A DNA stretch of 64,000 nucleotides from Prochilodus magdalenae (Eukaryota > Chordata > Actinopteri > Characiformes > Prochilodontidae), in assembly GCA_024036415.1 (NCBI GenBank), contig JAMWET010001220.1, positions 1,550,001 to 1,614,000 on the forward strand, written 5' to 3'. The translations under genes and the position numbers were made by a program. Numbering within the stretch: position 1 is the first letter of the stretch; each line of letters begins with the position of its first letter. Under the pieces are notes generated by a model. The model was not told the origin of the DNA. It saw nothing but the letters and a program-made list of their open reading frames with translations, and ran no database searches. Positions 1 to 12,659 of this stretch are shown here, piece by piece.

Positions 1-784
1 ACTGGAAATCAATCACAGAGCTCTGCTACCAGTATGACGATGAAGAGAAGAGAAACATTGTTTTCTTTCTTTTCTGCCAGGAGACAAGATGAGAATAAAC
101 CAAGTCATTGATTCTTGAAAAGCCATGACAAATCCTCCTGAGATGCTTCAGCATTTGCCCCCTGTCCAAACAGCCCGTCAGGATGGGGTGCAGCTGTGCG
201 GTCGTGGATTTCACACTGACACGCTCTGGCAGGGATCTGCTTTGCCACATGTGTGCTGTGGAATGATCGGGCAAGAGCTGAAATCCACGCCGCTCTCTGC
301 ATACACTGGCTGATTAGCCCTACACTACAGGCATGTAATAAGGAAGAAAGGAGCCAGGACTGAGTAGTAGGAGAAGTAGGAGAAAGTCTCAGTTTCTATG
401 TGGGGGTGTGGAGCTCAGTTATGTTGAATTCCAGCCTACTACCAATGTCTTCCCTCCAAACAATGTTACCAAGCATGTGCTTCCTCAGAGTCATGAGAAC
501 ACAGCTTATGTATCTTTTCAAACTGCCACTACTACAACATCATTAATCAGCTCAGTGCGCTTTGAGGTGAACACTAACTGCCAGTTTTGTTTTGTCAGCT
601 AACAGACACCTCCTTTGGTCATCATCTTCCTGTATGATGCCTCCAGGGAAGGCATGTTCTACGTACCTCCCATACCCGGATAGTATTTTTATATACTTTT
701 GCTAGGTACTTTTGTTGATCTGTCGTCAGCACTGTTATACATTAATGTCCTCTGTACTGCTGGCTGTCCTGTATTGTACCTTGT
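1..784. other. Unique non-coding DNA
   Basis: I see no gene, RNA or recognisable repeat here. Short open frames on both strands lack splice context, domain motifs or biased codon use, so I do not call them. Confidence 0.5.
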
Positions 785-814
785 TCAAAAAAGCAGTCTG
801 GACCAAACTACTCC

Positions 815-965
815 TTCGGTGTGATGAGGGAGGGAGAGGGCTCTCCTACCCACCCAGAGAAAGGGAGGCTTAGTGTGCTCTCTTGGAGTGCCAGCCATAG
901 ATAGTTAGAGCACTGACGGGGATCAAAATTGAAATCTCCTGATGACAGGAACAACACATAGGGTG
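815..965 (-). repeat. Degenerate SINE-like dispersed repeat
   Basis: The phrase GATCTCCTGATGA-like (here ctcctgatgacagg) next to a damaged tRNA B-box-like string (ggggatcaaaattgaa, read on the minus strand) resembles a common fish repeat whose tail carries a tRNA-like T arm. The resemblance is from memory and the A box is not clear, so this is a weak call. It may instead be part of a DNA transposon. Confidence 0.28.
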
Positions 966-986
966 ACAACTGTTGGTAGGTCGTAC

Positions 987-1679
987 ACGGTGTTAACCCA
1001 ATGTCATTCAATCACATTTTGGTATAGAGTTGCAACATAATGTTAAATGTATAGGTTGCAGTAGTACATTACCAAGCCTGACTGCATATATACATATACA
1101 TAGTATATATAATTAGTGAACCGCAACTTAGAGCTAGGCCTTCAGCTTGGCCCTGAATGTCAACACTTGGGCAAAACCCAAACACCTCTATGATAATGAT
1201 CAGTTCTGCTAGTGTTCTCTGGTGATTTTTTGTATCATGTTAGGGTTAAGCTAGCATATGGCCATTTTTGGCTATTCTAGATGAACCGTGAACATCTGGA
1301 CTCTGTAAAAGACAATCCATGTTTCATTTAAAGCTTGCAACAGACATTAAAACCATATCCTTGTATGTAGGTGTTTTACAGTGACTCAGTATAGAGCCGC
1401 AGTATAAACCTGCTGTTGGCAACTGGCAAATGCATTGATCAGACCACTCTACTCACAGTCAGTGGTGTATTTAAGAGGACATACATCTCCTAGAAGGCTA
1501 CCCTTTTGTAAAACAAACAGTGATTTATTTTCTTGACAGTTAAGTATTGCTGTGTTTCTGTAGTTTTTCAGTGAAAGTTTTTGATTGTATTTATGTTAAT
1601 TGCATACAGCCACCAGCAGGTACACCTCTTTTTATCTGCAGGCATTTATCTACACAACAGTAAACAGCATCCTGTGATG
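987..1679. other. Unique AT-rich DNA
   Basis: No gene or clear repeat. A short alternating TA/CA patch near 1085-1112 is the only low-complexity feature. Confidence 0.45.
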
Positions 1680-2092
1680 CCTAATGAGGTACTTCAGGAT
1701 GACCAACACAAACTGTGTACCAACAGATGATCTGTCATCTCTGATTTGACATCTAAATGGACCAGCAAGGCAGGAGTGTCTAATAGAGTAGACAGTGAGT
1801 GGACACAGTGTTTAAAGACTCCAGCAGCACTGTGTTATCTGATCCACTCACACCAGCGCAACACACCACCACCATGTCAGTATCACTGCAGTGCTGAGAA
1901 TGATCCACCACCCGAATAATAATTGCTCTGTTTTGGTCCTGTGGGGGTTCTGACCACTGAAGAACAGGGTAATAGGGGGCTAACAAATTATACAGTGAAT
2001 CAGATGGACAATAGTCTGTAATTGTAGAACTACAGTGTGCACCTATGTGGTAAGTGGAGCTGATAAAATAGACGTTGGTGTTGGCCATTGGA
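1680..2092 (+). repeat. Dispersed repeat family A, copy 1
   Basis: This stretch aligns by eye with the reverse complement of about 22755-23193 and with 61100-61515. Shared landmarks are gacagtgagtggacacagtg, the block around cagtgctgagaatgatccac, and the end block with gtgcacctatgtggtaagtg. There is no open reading frame shared by the copies, so it is a non-autonomous element or SINE/MITE-like family. I cannot name the superfamily. Element ends are approximate because no clean target duplication is visible. Confidence 0.7.
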
Positions 2093-2133
2093 TGTATATT
2101 CTAATAATATATATTTCATTTGTACAGTTATTG

Positions 2134-2136
<3 letters not shown>

Positions 2137-2166
<30 letters not shown>
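2137..2166. repeat. (AT)15 microsatellite
   Basis: Uninterrupted alternating AT for 30 bases, followed by a TTTAT break. Confidence 0.95.
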
Positions 2167-2173
<7 letters not shown>

Positions 2174-2639
2174 GTCCAGCATAGGGTTGGGAAGGAACAA
2201 GGAAGGTGTGGCGGGTTGGGGGTTGGTTTATGCAGAATACAGTGTAGCTTAGGCTTCAAGCGAACTGAAAATTATGCTTATGCATATTCTGTAAACTTGT
2301 CTAACCTGGCAAAAGCTAATGTGGAAGATTGCATTTGTTCGAAGAGAATGGATGACTTTATGTTTTTTAACTACGTAATAACGGTGCTAAAGCGCCATAA
2401 AGATTAGCCTACATACACATGAGCAATTTGCACATGCCTAAGGCTACATCTGTTGGTCACATGATGTCCACGACAACCCCATTAAATACTGATCTCTAAA
2501 TATTTCGGTTTGTATGTATATTTACATTCTCATGACATTACTCATCCGAAACACAGAATGCACACATTAGAACACAGAAAGAAAAGAGAAGAACGCTCTT
2601 ATGAATTTTAGACAACTTTTTGTCTACACTTCCAAAAGG

Positions 2640-3110
2640 CGTACTGTTATGTCCTTATGCAATTTGTTTTTCAAATGTATGTGATGACGACAGGCGAGCC
2701 GGGCCACAGATAGACGGGTAACATTATCAAGAGCCAGTCTCTGGTGTACAAGATAAATGCATGGTGACATAGGGACCAGCTCTGCTATTTAGTTTTTCAT
2801 TATTTGTATTTATTCTGTGTAAACTCCAGCCCTGTGGACGGGGCTCTGCGGCCGTATCGCCTTACAGAGCGCCTGCAATTTCGCCAGGCTGCTTTGCACG
2901 CTTGGATTCAGCTGCTTTAAACAAACCGTTTCTGGCCTTCATAAAGTCGGCCAGCCCGCAATCTCTGTTGAGCAGCCAATTAGAAAGCTTTTCAGTGGGG
3001 CAGGTTTTAAATGTGTTTCGAGCGCTATGTTTCTGAGTCTATGGTAGGCTCTCGCAATCTGGAGCCCTTATCTGATATTTTATTTCAGCCGTGCGAATTA
3101 TGCTGAAATG
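2640..3110. promoter_or_regulatory. Candidate conserved non-coding block
   Basis: This repeat-free block has higher GC than its flanks, no long open frame, and dense short motifs such as GATA-like (ttatcaagag, agataaatgc, cttatctgata) and an ATTA homeodomain-type core (gcaattagaaa context). That texture resembles vertebrate enhancer DNA. Conservation cannot be judged from one sequence, so this is inference only. Confidence 0.25.
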
Positions 3111-3514
3111 ATTTTTTTTTTATGTTGTCGTTTTTAAACTGTGTGGTCAGAGTTTATTTCAACTGTACAAATGTATCATAGTGATTTCCCTACATTACAG
3201 GAAAGCATAACAAAAGTCATATGATTTCTTTTATTGCCCTCCATTTATTTGAAAGAGGATATTGACCACATCATTTCTGAATATATGATGGAAAATATGC
3301 ATTTTGGTAAGTCAATTACATCTATTCTGAGCAAAAGCACTCTAGTCTTCAGAAGACTGTTAAGTTATGGTTACTCTCATAAAAATGAAGTGTCCTATAT
3401 GGTTTTTGGATTGGACCCAACATGCTGTTCTAAGGGAAAAAACTTTTAGCAAACTCTTTGCATTTTATTGAGATTCACTGAATGGTGGAACTCATATCTT
3501 AGTCATATGACTCA

Positions 3515-3612
3515 TTGGCAAAATTGGTTCTTCAAAGAACCATCCGAAGGTTCTTTAGAGGAACCAAATGTGGCATTGCTCCAAAAAAACTTTTTTTTTC
3601 AAGAGTCTAAGT
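3515..3612. repeat. Short MITE-like dispersed repeat (ggttct/agaacc type)
   Basis: The stretch contains inverted ggttctt/aagaacc words (ttggttcttcaaagaacca, then gaaggttctttagaggaacc) followed by a T-rich segment. It resembles a short fish repeat with this alternating ggttct/agaacc pattern that I recall from other teleost sequence. A related word pattern recurs near 56815-56890. Superfamily unknown. Confidence 0.4.
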
Positions 3613-3714
3613 ATGCCTGTTTCAGCAGGCAGGCTCCATAGGAAGGTGGATTCCAGCTAAAGCGTCAAAAAGAGACGTTTACAGAGAACATATCCCACTA
3701 TGACATCAGTAATT

Positions 3715-4260
3715 AGGCCAGCCATATTTTTGCACGGTGCCCAATCCGTTATGTGAAACGGGCTGAAACAGGCGCACGCTAATGTCCGAGGCACCGGCCT
3801 GGCTAGCCACTGTTTCACTGCTTAAGCTTCCTTCCTTTCAGGTGCCAGTCCAAATACACGCTGTTCCGAAACCCTCCGTTTACAGAAAATACAGCTCAGT
3901 CTGTGGGGCGAGGCACGCCTTCCAAAACAAAAACATCTCGGAAAAGACCCTTTGGTGTTTACCTTTTTAAGATTTCGCCCAATTTGTCTCCATTCCTCAA
4001 GCGGGAGCTCCTGTAACTGTATATAAGCTGTCAAAAAGCAGCGAATTATGACTGATCGCCTGTGCCTGATCCATTCTGAACGTGGCATGTTTGGAAATTA
4101 TGTATGCCGACTCCAGAGCCAACCGGCCCCGGACTTTTAATTAATTTCCTTCTATTTACACTTTGAGTCTGCACTCGCCCTTTCTTAAAGAGGAAAGTCA
4201 ACATCTGTATATGTCTAGGATTTTAATGAACTTTAAGGACCAATAAAAAAACCAAAGGTC
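3715..4260. promoter_or_regulatory. Candidate conserved non-coding block
   Basis: Repeat-free, moderately GC-rich block with a TTAATTAATT homeodomain-type core near 4138 and no convincing exon. A pyrimidine tract ending in CAG at 3841 could serve as a splice acceptor, but none of the three frames after it resembles a known protein. I favour regulatory DNA; cross-species comparison would decide. Confidence 0.25.
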
Positions 4261-4269
4261 GAGCGCTTT

Positions 4270-5434
4270 GCCAGAGTTTCATTCGCATGGTAGTCACCTC
4301 CACAGCACGATAAACAAAGCTGACCATGTGATTAGCATCATGAGGCCTTCTCTTTTTTTTCCTGAGAGTGACTCCAGCACTTTTTTTTCGAGAACTCATG
4401 GACTCGGTGACGCAAGCCCTTGCAGTAATTACCCTCTAACTCCATTATGTCTGTTTGTACAGAAAACAAAAACAGTGTCCGTTTTTTCCATGATAGAAAT
4501 ACTGCAGGTACGTTCCGAAAGGCTCCAGTTGTTTACCGGTTGCTGTAAACTGACCGTGGCCTCATTCGTCTTCAGTTAGCCAAGCCGGACGTGCACCAGC
4601 AAGGTGCCAGGGTGACAAAGTTGCAGGCATAGCCTGTGTGGGCTTATCTGGTGGCCGAGGTGTTGAGGCTATTCTTGACACTACACAGACAATTCTCCCC
4701 CGACACCATCCCCTTATGCTGGGAACATTTGATCCGGTCGAGATCCCCCTTCCAAATCACATGTTATTGCAGCCACGGAGGCTTGAAATAGCAGTGTGGC
4801 AGCTCATTTTTTAAAACCTCCTTTTTTTCTCCTCCACTTGCACATATTGAGTCTCCAAAAACTGCAGGGATCGACGATCCATATACCACATACTAAATAG
4901 CTTGGATTCAGTAACTGGACATCAGGTAACATGAGATACTGTGTTAGGCAGATCGAATAGGCTTTAAATGATAAAAATATCTCCTCACTAAAGATCACTG
5001 CTGTTATTTGAAAAGTCCACATCCTAGTTTTCTAGCCTTACTGATAACATTTATGTGCTTTTATGTACCAAAAACAAAATCATGCAAACTATATTGATAA
5101 AAATGTAATAACATTTTTTGCCTTTACAGTAGATGATATATAAATAGTATAAAAATGAGTATAAAGATTAGTGCATTTCATTTTTCCTTTTTCCTTTCTA
5201 CCTATTTTTGTGGTTTCATGCACCCAAAAAAGTTCATAGGTCATTTTATACGACCTTTATACCAACTCCCAATCTCTATTAATCCCTTACAATTAAAATG
5301 GCTGATTTTGTTAATGAGCCTGATATAAATGATGTAAATGAGCTCTGCTCTGACTAGCTGTACTCGGACCATTTGAACTGGGAAGTATGCTTTAAACTTT
5401 TATAAACTGTAAGATGGTTTGACTGAAACATGTA
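4270..5434. other. Unique non-coding DNA
   Basis: No gene or recognised repeat. The proximal part (to about 4800) has the same mixed-GC texture as the block before it; from 5000 it becomes AT-rich. Confidence 0.4.
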
Positions 5435-5941
5435 CAGACAAGTAATGTCGAGTCACATCATTATGACCACTTCCTACTTTTGATGGCAGCAGTGTATACC
5501 TCATGAAGGAAGTCACATTTACTCTGGGCCTACTTATCCATGTAGAAGGTGTTATCAACAAATGTAGGTGTGAACCTACATGCTGATCATCTTCTCTGTG
5601 ACGGGTGGGGTCTTCCAGTAAGACAGTACAACATGTTACCTGGCTATAAATGTCTGACAGTGGTTGGAAGAGCATGACTAAGACTTCCAAGTACTACTCT
5701 GCTCGCCTGGGTCCCCACTTGAGCATCTGTGGGACCACCTCGATTATCATGTTTGCACTATGGATCCTCCCCCATGCACCCTCCAGAAGATGTGGGAAGC
5801 AGTGCAGTCAGCATGGCTCTAGATACCTGTGACAACCTACCAGGACCTTACTTAGTCACTCCCAGCCTGTTTAGCTGCTGTCTGTATTGCACATGGCAGT
5901 TTCTCTGGTTATTAGGGTCGTAATAATGTGACTTGACTGAG
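5435..5941 (+). mobile_element. Short Tc1/mariner-type element with degraded transposase tail
   Basis: The left end (gagtcacatcattatgacc, 5450-5468) matches the reverse complement of the right end (ggtcgtaataatgtgacttg, 5916-5935), giving imperfect terminal inverted repeats. TA dinucleotides lie just outside (5433-5434 and 5942-5943). Between them, a plus-strand frame reads EHLWDHL at 5721-5741, the sequence that surrounds the catalytic Glu of Tc1-like transposases, followed by an alignable C-terminal tail with stops (tryptophan-rich WEAVQSAWL region near 5793). The rest of the transposase is missing, so this is an internally deleted, dead copy. Exact ends are uncertain by a few bases. Confidence 0.72.
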
Positions 5942-5944
5942 TAC

Positions 5945-7351
5945 TTTTTGTGCTGTGCTGCACTGAAAAGATAAATATCTTAAGCTAGGCAACACTGCTT
6001 GAGTGTTTTCCTGGAACATTAGTGCCAGTATTGCTTGGTGGTTGTTTGTATTCAGCAAACGTACATGTCCGGGGACCTATTTGGCAAAATGTGAATTGGG
6101 TTAGGGCTTGTCAGCTTCTTAGAGGTGCCGGCACATAAGGAAAACTCATGGTATGCCAAAAAGTTAAATGTAGAGGTGCCAATTTTGTGTAATGGTGAGT
6201 ACCAGCCCACTTTGTACACTGTGTCCAACCAATCATATAGAGAAGCATGTTGGGTGTGCACAGCACATTGAGTTGTAGTTGTAGCCTTAGCATTATATAA
6301 CTGGCTAGCTACAAAGTTGTCATAAGAGATACTCAAACAGCTAGTTAGTACAACAGCTTGGAAATGACACCAAAAACAGCCAATTATGGCACTGTCTACT
6401 ACAGCTAACACTGTCTAACAAACCAAGAGAAGAAAGACAGAAATGAATGTTATACGACCAATCTAGAAGAAAGGTCACTCCTGAAGCTCAGACAGGAACT
6501 TTGAAAGCATTCAAGAATGGCCTTTAGTTTAGCCTCTCTGACTCCTTGTGCATTAAAAATATTGAGGACGAGGCGGCACACGTTTCTTTAAGAACTGGAA
6601 GAAAATGATGATTATTGATGAGGGAGATTTAAGTGGGTGCGTCTTTGGAACTTAAGAGCCCCATTCAAGCGTGGTCAAGAGGCACATGAGAATAAACATG
6701 TGGCTCAAATCAGTCACCATGTATCAAACACACGGTGCACGCTGATTGTGTTGTCTACAACAATGTCTAAACAATGAGAAGTAAACCTAACAGACAAGTT
6801 TATCTCGTGGGGCTGCGTCGAAACCCAAGGCATCAGAGCTCAGACAGCCGTATGATGTCATTCACGCTCCATTTCCACAGGTCTACAGTGTGCGTGTATG
6901 TGTTCGTGTGCGTTAGGCCTTTCAGATTACTTGTCTTTCTAAAGTCTTATTAAATAAAGACGAGTTCAAAGACATTTCAAAGCAAACATTGCAAACAAAG
7001 CAAAATGATATAATATAGGTGATATTTAATTACCAAGACTACGCCAATGGCACCGACAGAATTTCCAGAGAGGACCAGCTAAGACCATCACGTCCTAAAG
7101 ACTAAAATAGTCAGCTAGCGTACTTTGGTAATACTTCTACAATTGGAGAGAAAAAAATATATATTTTAGGGATGACAGCTGATAAAGCATTGCAGTGGAT
7201 GAGGGCTCATTTAGCCAGAGTCTATGTACAGATATTCTTTTCTGTTATTTTTAGTATAGAACTTTTTTTTTACCAGTTTATTTTACCAATTACCTATCAC
7301 TTAAATTGCTATCTCACTATAGCAACATAAATGAAAGCCTTCCCTAGTAAG
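5945..7351. other. Unique non-coding DNA
   Basis: No gene or firm repeat. A stretch near 6120-6250 containing gaggtgccggcaca and taatggtgagtaccagccc might be an old transposon piece, but I see no ends or coding trace. Confidence 0.4.
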
Positions 7352-7353
7352 TA

Positions 7354-8182
7354 CAAACCGGATTCCAAAAAAGTTGGGACACTAAACAAATTGTGAATAA
7401 AAACTGAATGCAATGATGTGGAGGTGCCAACATCTAATATTTTATTCAGAATAGAACACAAATCACTGATCAAAAGTTTAAACTGAGAGAATGTATTATT
7501 TTAAGGGGAAAATATGTTTCAAATTTCATGGTGTCAACAAATCCCAAAAAAGTTGGGACAAGTAGCAATAAGTGGATGGAAAAAGGAAATTGAGCATATA
7601 ACGAACAGCTGGAAGACCAATTAACACTAATTAGGTCAATTGACAACATGATTGGGTATAAAAAGAGCTTCTCAGAGTGTCAGTGTCTCTCTGAAGCCAA
7701 GGTGGTAAGAGGATCACCAATTCCACCATTGTTGTGCAGAAAGCCAGCCTGCAGTCCAGATCTTTCACCTATAGAGAACATTTGGGGCATCATAAAGAGG
7801 AAGGTTCGACAAAGAAGGCCCAAGACGACTGAACAGTTAGAGGCCTGTATTAGACATGAATGGGAGAGCATTCCTATTTCTAAACTTGAGAAACTGGTCT
7901 CCTCTGTCCCCAGACGTCTGTTGAGTGTTGTAAGAAGAAGGGGGGATGCCACACAGTGGTAAAAATGGCCTTGTCCCAACTTTTTTGGGATTTGTTGACG
8001 CCATGAAATTTTGAAACAACACATTTTTCCCTTAAAATGATACATTCTCTCAGTTTAAACTTTTGATCTGTGATTTGTGTTCTATTCTGAATAAAATATT
8101 AGATGTTGGCACCTCCACATCATTGCATTCAGTTTTTATTCACAATTTGTTTAGTGTCCCAATTTTTTTGGAATCCGGTTTG
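7354..8182 (+). mobile_element. Internally deleted Tc1/mariner element with long inverted repeats
   Basis: The ends are near-perfect inverted repeats of about 210 bp (7354-7563 and 7970-8182), starting caaaccggattccaaaaa and ending in its complement. TA lies on both sides (7352-7353 and 8183-8184), as expected for Tc1/mariner target duplication. At the inner edge of each repeat the word agttgggac recurs, so each repeat holds two copies of the motif, resembling the paired transposase sites of IR/DR-type elements. The element is 829 bp, against roughly 1.5-1.7 kb for full copies, because the middle is missing. High similarity of the two ends suggests a relatively young insertion. Confidence 0.9.
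7648..7962 (+). pseudogene. Tc1-like transposase, N-terminus fused to C-terminus by internal deletion
   Basis: An open frame of 104 codons begins MIGYKKSF and ends with the stop at 7960-7962. Residues from about 36 read SPDLSPIENIWGIIKRK, the block holding the catalytic Glu (codon 7774-7776) of the DD34E transposases, followed by the usual C-terminal helix region and the ending RRRGDATQW. Upstream, EAKVVRGSPIP matches the very start of this protein family, so helix-turn-helix domains and both catalytic aspartates are lost. The product cannot catalyse transposition. It might be moved in trans by an intact relative, since the inverted repeats are preserved. Confidence 0.85.
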
Positions 8183-8184
8183 TA

Positions 8185-11100
8185 GCACAGCTCAGTTACA
8201 GTCATGATGTAATTCTCCCAGTAAATCAAGCTTATTTTATAATGTACATGTTGATTATTAATTGGTTAATATTTGATACTTTGATACTACCTTTTTCTGT
8301 GACTGTGATGGAGTACAGGTAACTTCCATCCTGGTTACATAACAATATTATATGTACTCCGTTACTACCCAAAACCAAACCAACAAGGCTAATGTGGCAT
8401 GGAAGCTATTACCATGCATTTATGTGCACAAAGTAAATTGGTGGCACTTCACCTTTTGCTGTCTTTTAATCTGCTCTATAATGGAGCTGTGGTCACGAGT
8501 ACATCTCTAGGGTCCAAGACAAGTTGAAAGTAATAAACAGTTTAAATTGAGTCAAGACTATATGTGGCCAGTGCCAGTGAAACTCAAAGCAAAATCAAGA
8601 CCCCAAAAACCCAGTCATCACAACCAAGCCTTTACCACACCATTTGTTAGTGGTTTAAAACTGCTTGGTGGAGTCATTTAAAAGTAAGCTATAGCTCATG
8701 TTAGACTATGCCTTTAACAGTCCTTTATTACAATTAATCAAAGGTGAAGCATTCTCATTTTTCAGATGATTCAGCAGTCTGAGTTTTATGGTGTTCAACA
8801 TCAGCTCTTGATGAAACACAAACAGATGCTGCATTTTGCTTTTGAGATGCATGAGTACAAGTTGGTCCACAGTGATGACAGATAAAGGAAAGACATTGCA
8901 AATAAATAAATATTTTTAAACAGTAGTTGGTCTCAGTCAGGTCCAAAGGCTATATTTGGAGGCTCCAATGACTAAGGCCAACATACGTCCAAATACATAT
9001 ACTGTCAAGACTACAAAAAGTCTGAGTACTGAGTACTGATCCTACTTATATCGATGCTGCTTTAAAGTGGTTATGGTTTTATCTGATAGTTGAGTTTCCC
9101 ATCACAAAGCACTAAATGAATAGCCTTTGAAATGCAATGAAACCAGGAATTTTTCAAATGCTAAAGATACATTTTGATACTGTAAGAACTGGCCAAGAAT
9201 TGGCCATCAATGGTGCTTTCATTATGAAAGTGAATGGAAGAGAACGCTTAAACAACGGAAAGCAAACAACCAACAGTACAAATATAATATGTGGTAATGC
9301 TCAGGTAAGTTTTTAACATGTACAGTTAACCCACATTTACCGCTGTTTAAAAAAACTTGCTAATAAACCTCAACATCTTCATACCATCTCAATGTTATGT
9401 TAATCTCCTGTTACATAAACCAGCAAAAGAAAGTCCCTCCTCTCAGACAACTTAAAGCCCACCCGTGACAAGTGGACCCGACAGCAGTACTTTTAATAAA
9501 GTGATTTCGCAATGCTGCTGTCACATTCTTTCTGTGAAACATTACAAACCTAATCAAGAAGGACAATCATAGAAAGTCACGTGGAAACTGCCACAGGGCA
9601 TCCAACAATGAAGGCAGCATCACATTTTCTTACATGGTAATAAATACTGTAGCACGCACACAAAGAAAGAAGTTTACGCAAGCCTTAAAAAGGGTAATCT
9701 CCACTTTCTCTTCATCATTTCTTTATTGCATTAATCATTCCCATCAGTTCTGAGGTGCTAGCCTAGGAGCTTAGCTCATACCCAACCCCACATCAACTTA
9801 CAAAGCTTACAGCCATCTGACAAACATCTGAACTTACCCAATCAGGTGACCTCACCACAGATGACATCGGAGAAACATTCTGAGGTAAATTGGCCTTGGT
9901 CTTAAAGTTTTCTAAACGCTTTCCAGCTCCAAACAGGGATGCTTGATGCATGATAACTAATTAAAACCATAAATTCTCCTATTGTAATACACACATTAGG
10001 AGTGGAGCTCCACATATGTCAGAAGAAACCAAAAAAAACCCCCAAAAAAACAAGGAGAAAGAAAAGAATAGAGAGCCAATGTTGTTGTTTCACATTATGA
10101 TCCACTGGTTGCCATTACTGACTGCTGCCGTTGGTTCTTCTGTTTCCAAAAAACTGCTTTTGGAAATTATTATATCCTATTTGAAATTTAAAAGGGAAAG
10201 ATGGGAGTCTGCTTAAGGTTAAATCAATGCCTTGTGGCATGAGGGTCCAGCACTGCACCACAGATTTTTGTATTTTAGAGGCATTTTTGTTTTTTCATGT
10301 TTTGAAGGTCTTGTTGCAATTGTGCTCCAACTGTTGGAATGTATCAGCTAAGAATTGTGCCTAATGTTTGAGGTCATCTAGCTTCTCAAAATGCTTTTAA
10401 TAAATAGGCAATCAACACATTCAACAGCTATCGGGTTTATTTTGAGGAAAAACAAGGCCCTCTGAAGGTTCCCCACTGCAAATCATTATAAGGCATTATA
10501 ACAAGGACAACACTTGTATCATGCAGCTGGGTGATGCAAAACACACACAAAGCATTAGCTAATAGCTTTTTTATGTTAACAGATGTTCAGTAGTCCTCTG
10601 TTTTTAGTAAACTGAAAGATTTTTAAGATAAGAAATTATCATGCTCTCAGACATCTTAAGTAAGGCATCTAACTTACTATATATTCTACTCACATTCACA
10701 CTCTCAATAGCTGAAACAGGTGGGCCAGTAGAATGAAAGCTATCTTGACCCACTGGGAGACATCCTCACACCTGTCTCTATTAAAACCGAGCCTGCCTTT
10801 GATAATGGTTCCCATCATACTAACTCCTCTGCATACATGTTGTGTGTCATTTCTATTCCATCTTTTCTCAAGTTCTCATTGATATGAAAGCACAGTGGTA
10901 TTAGGAATACCCTATGGTGTGGTCAAAAAACACAATAGCACAAATAAAATATGCCCTGAATTGAGAATCGATAAAGTATGTCTATCGTAAATACAAAGTG
11001 GCCGATGGACGCACATAATGCTTTATCTTTTCAGCTTTGTTTTTAAAAGTAATGCCTCCAACTAAACGAATTGGGAAAGAGTAATTTAGACTACAAACAT

Positions 11101-12640
11101 GTTAAACCGGTGATGCAATCAAGCTTCATGAGTCCTTTATGAGCCAGAATAAGTAGAGCAAAATAAAAGTGTCAGCAAATAATCCAACAGTTTGCAGTGC
11201 TCCTTAAAAGGTGATTTTTTAAAAAGTTTTTTAGGTATTAAAAAAACAGGGTATAACATAATGCACAGTAATCTATGTACTAAAGGATCTAATGCCAAAA
11301 ACCACCACTGAATGCCCCTGAGTGGTTACTTCTTAAAAAACATCAGTGAGTTATACATACATGTGCTTAGGTTGCCAGTGAACACCATTTGTTTCTGCAT
11401 CCACAAATGTATGTTAGGAAAGTATTATGTACAGAGCAAGCCATATCTGTAACATCCAACATTCTCTGTGCTTAAGTTTAGTTTACTGATGCAACAATAA
11501 AACAAGAGTTAGAAAAGGTAAAAAAAACTTTCAAATCATATATGGAAATAATATACATAATCTTCAAAGAAGAAAATTCCCATCCAGACTGTTCCCAGTG
11601 TAAAGTTTATGAGCTGGGGATTGCATGGTGTATGAGATGTTAGTGGGTGATTTGCACATCTGTGAAAGCACCATTTATGCTAAAACGACGCACACATACT
11701 GTAGTGGCAGCGTCTCAGGTCTTCAAGATGTCTTTCGAGACAGTAGTGGAAGTGCACAAAAAACCTAGTCTTGACTCATAGCCATTCGTTCCATCTACTA
11801 AGTGATGACGAAGCAATGAATTACTCAAGGACTCCAAAATGCCATCGTCAGTTTTTTACTGAAGCCTTTTACTTCATTCTCTCTATCCCACAACAACATT
11901 CCAGAAACAACCAGGAAACTTGTTCTGCTTAATGAGATTTGGATAACGGGGCTAATGGTCAAAAGCTTATTGTTTTCGGTTATGTGCACGCCAACCTTCT
12001 GCTTTCCTCTACCACCCTATCACTCCTTCCGTGTGGATGCCTCCAAATCACTGGAAACTAACAGTCAACAAAATGTATGCATAAACTTATAAATCAAATT
12101 AAAAAAGATTTAAGGCAAAGAACTTTCACAACATGGACAACTAATAAGCTTAACTCTTTTACCTTATTTAAGCACTCTTTACCCAATTTATTATGCTAAA
12201 GGTATCAGTTATAATAAATTTTGTGTTATATTACAAAATAATACAGAATGACGAGTTGCCTTATGGACACAACTTTTATGTGATAGTTGATAAAATGGCC
12301 CATTAGAGTCAATATCAATGTAGGAATACCCAATAACTCTATATGAATTCTATATGAATATTGCTAAACAAGTCAGACACAATTATAATAAATTCATAGG
12401 TAAGAACATTTAACATAGGAGAGCTATTTACATTCAGCTATGGCACAACAGCTGCTATCATCCACTACTCCACCTTCCATTACAAAGCTGGCTATGCCCT
12501 TGTTTTTCTTCCCCTCAGTCATCTCTCATGGGAGATGTGATGCCGCTCAGCAGAGTGGCATATGTGGCTGGGTGGTTAAGTGACCATCCATGACATGGCT
12601 GTCACTCAGTGCATTATCTGAAGGCAGAGTGGCTGCAGAT
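8185..12640. other. Unique AT-rich non-coding DNA
   Basis: About 4.5 kb with no gene and no repeat I can name. There is an A/C-rich patch at 10028-10075. Short open frames are explained by chance. Confidence 0.45.
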
Positions 12641-12659
12641 GGTGGGTAGAGTGGACGGC

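Noticed and set aside
3841..3970. Possible exon after cttcctttcag
   Set aside because: None of the three frames gives a familiar protein, and no donor fits well; the block looks more like regulatory DNA.
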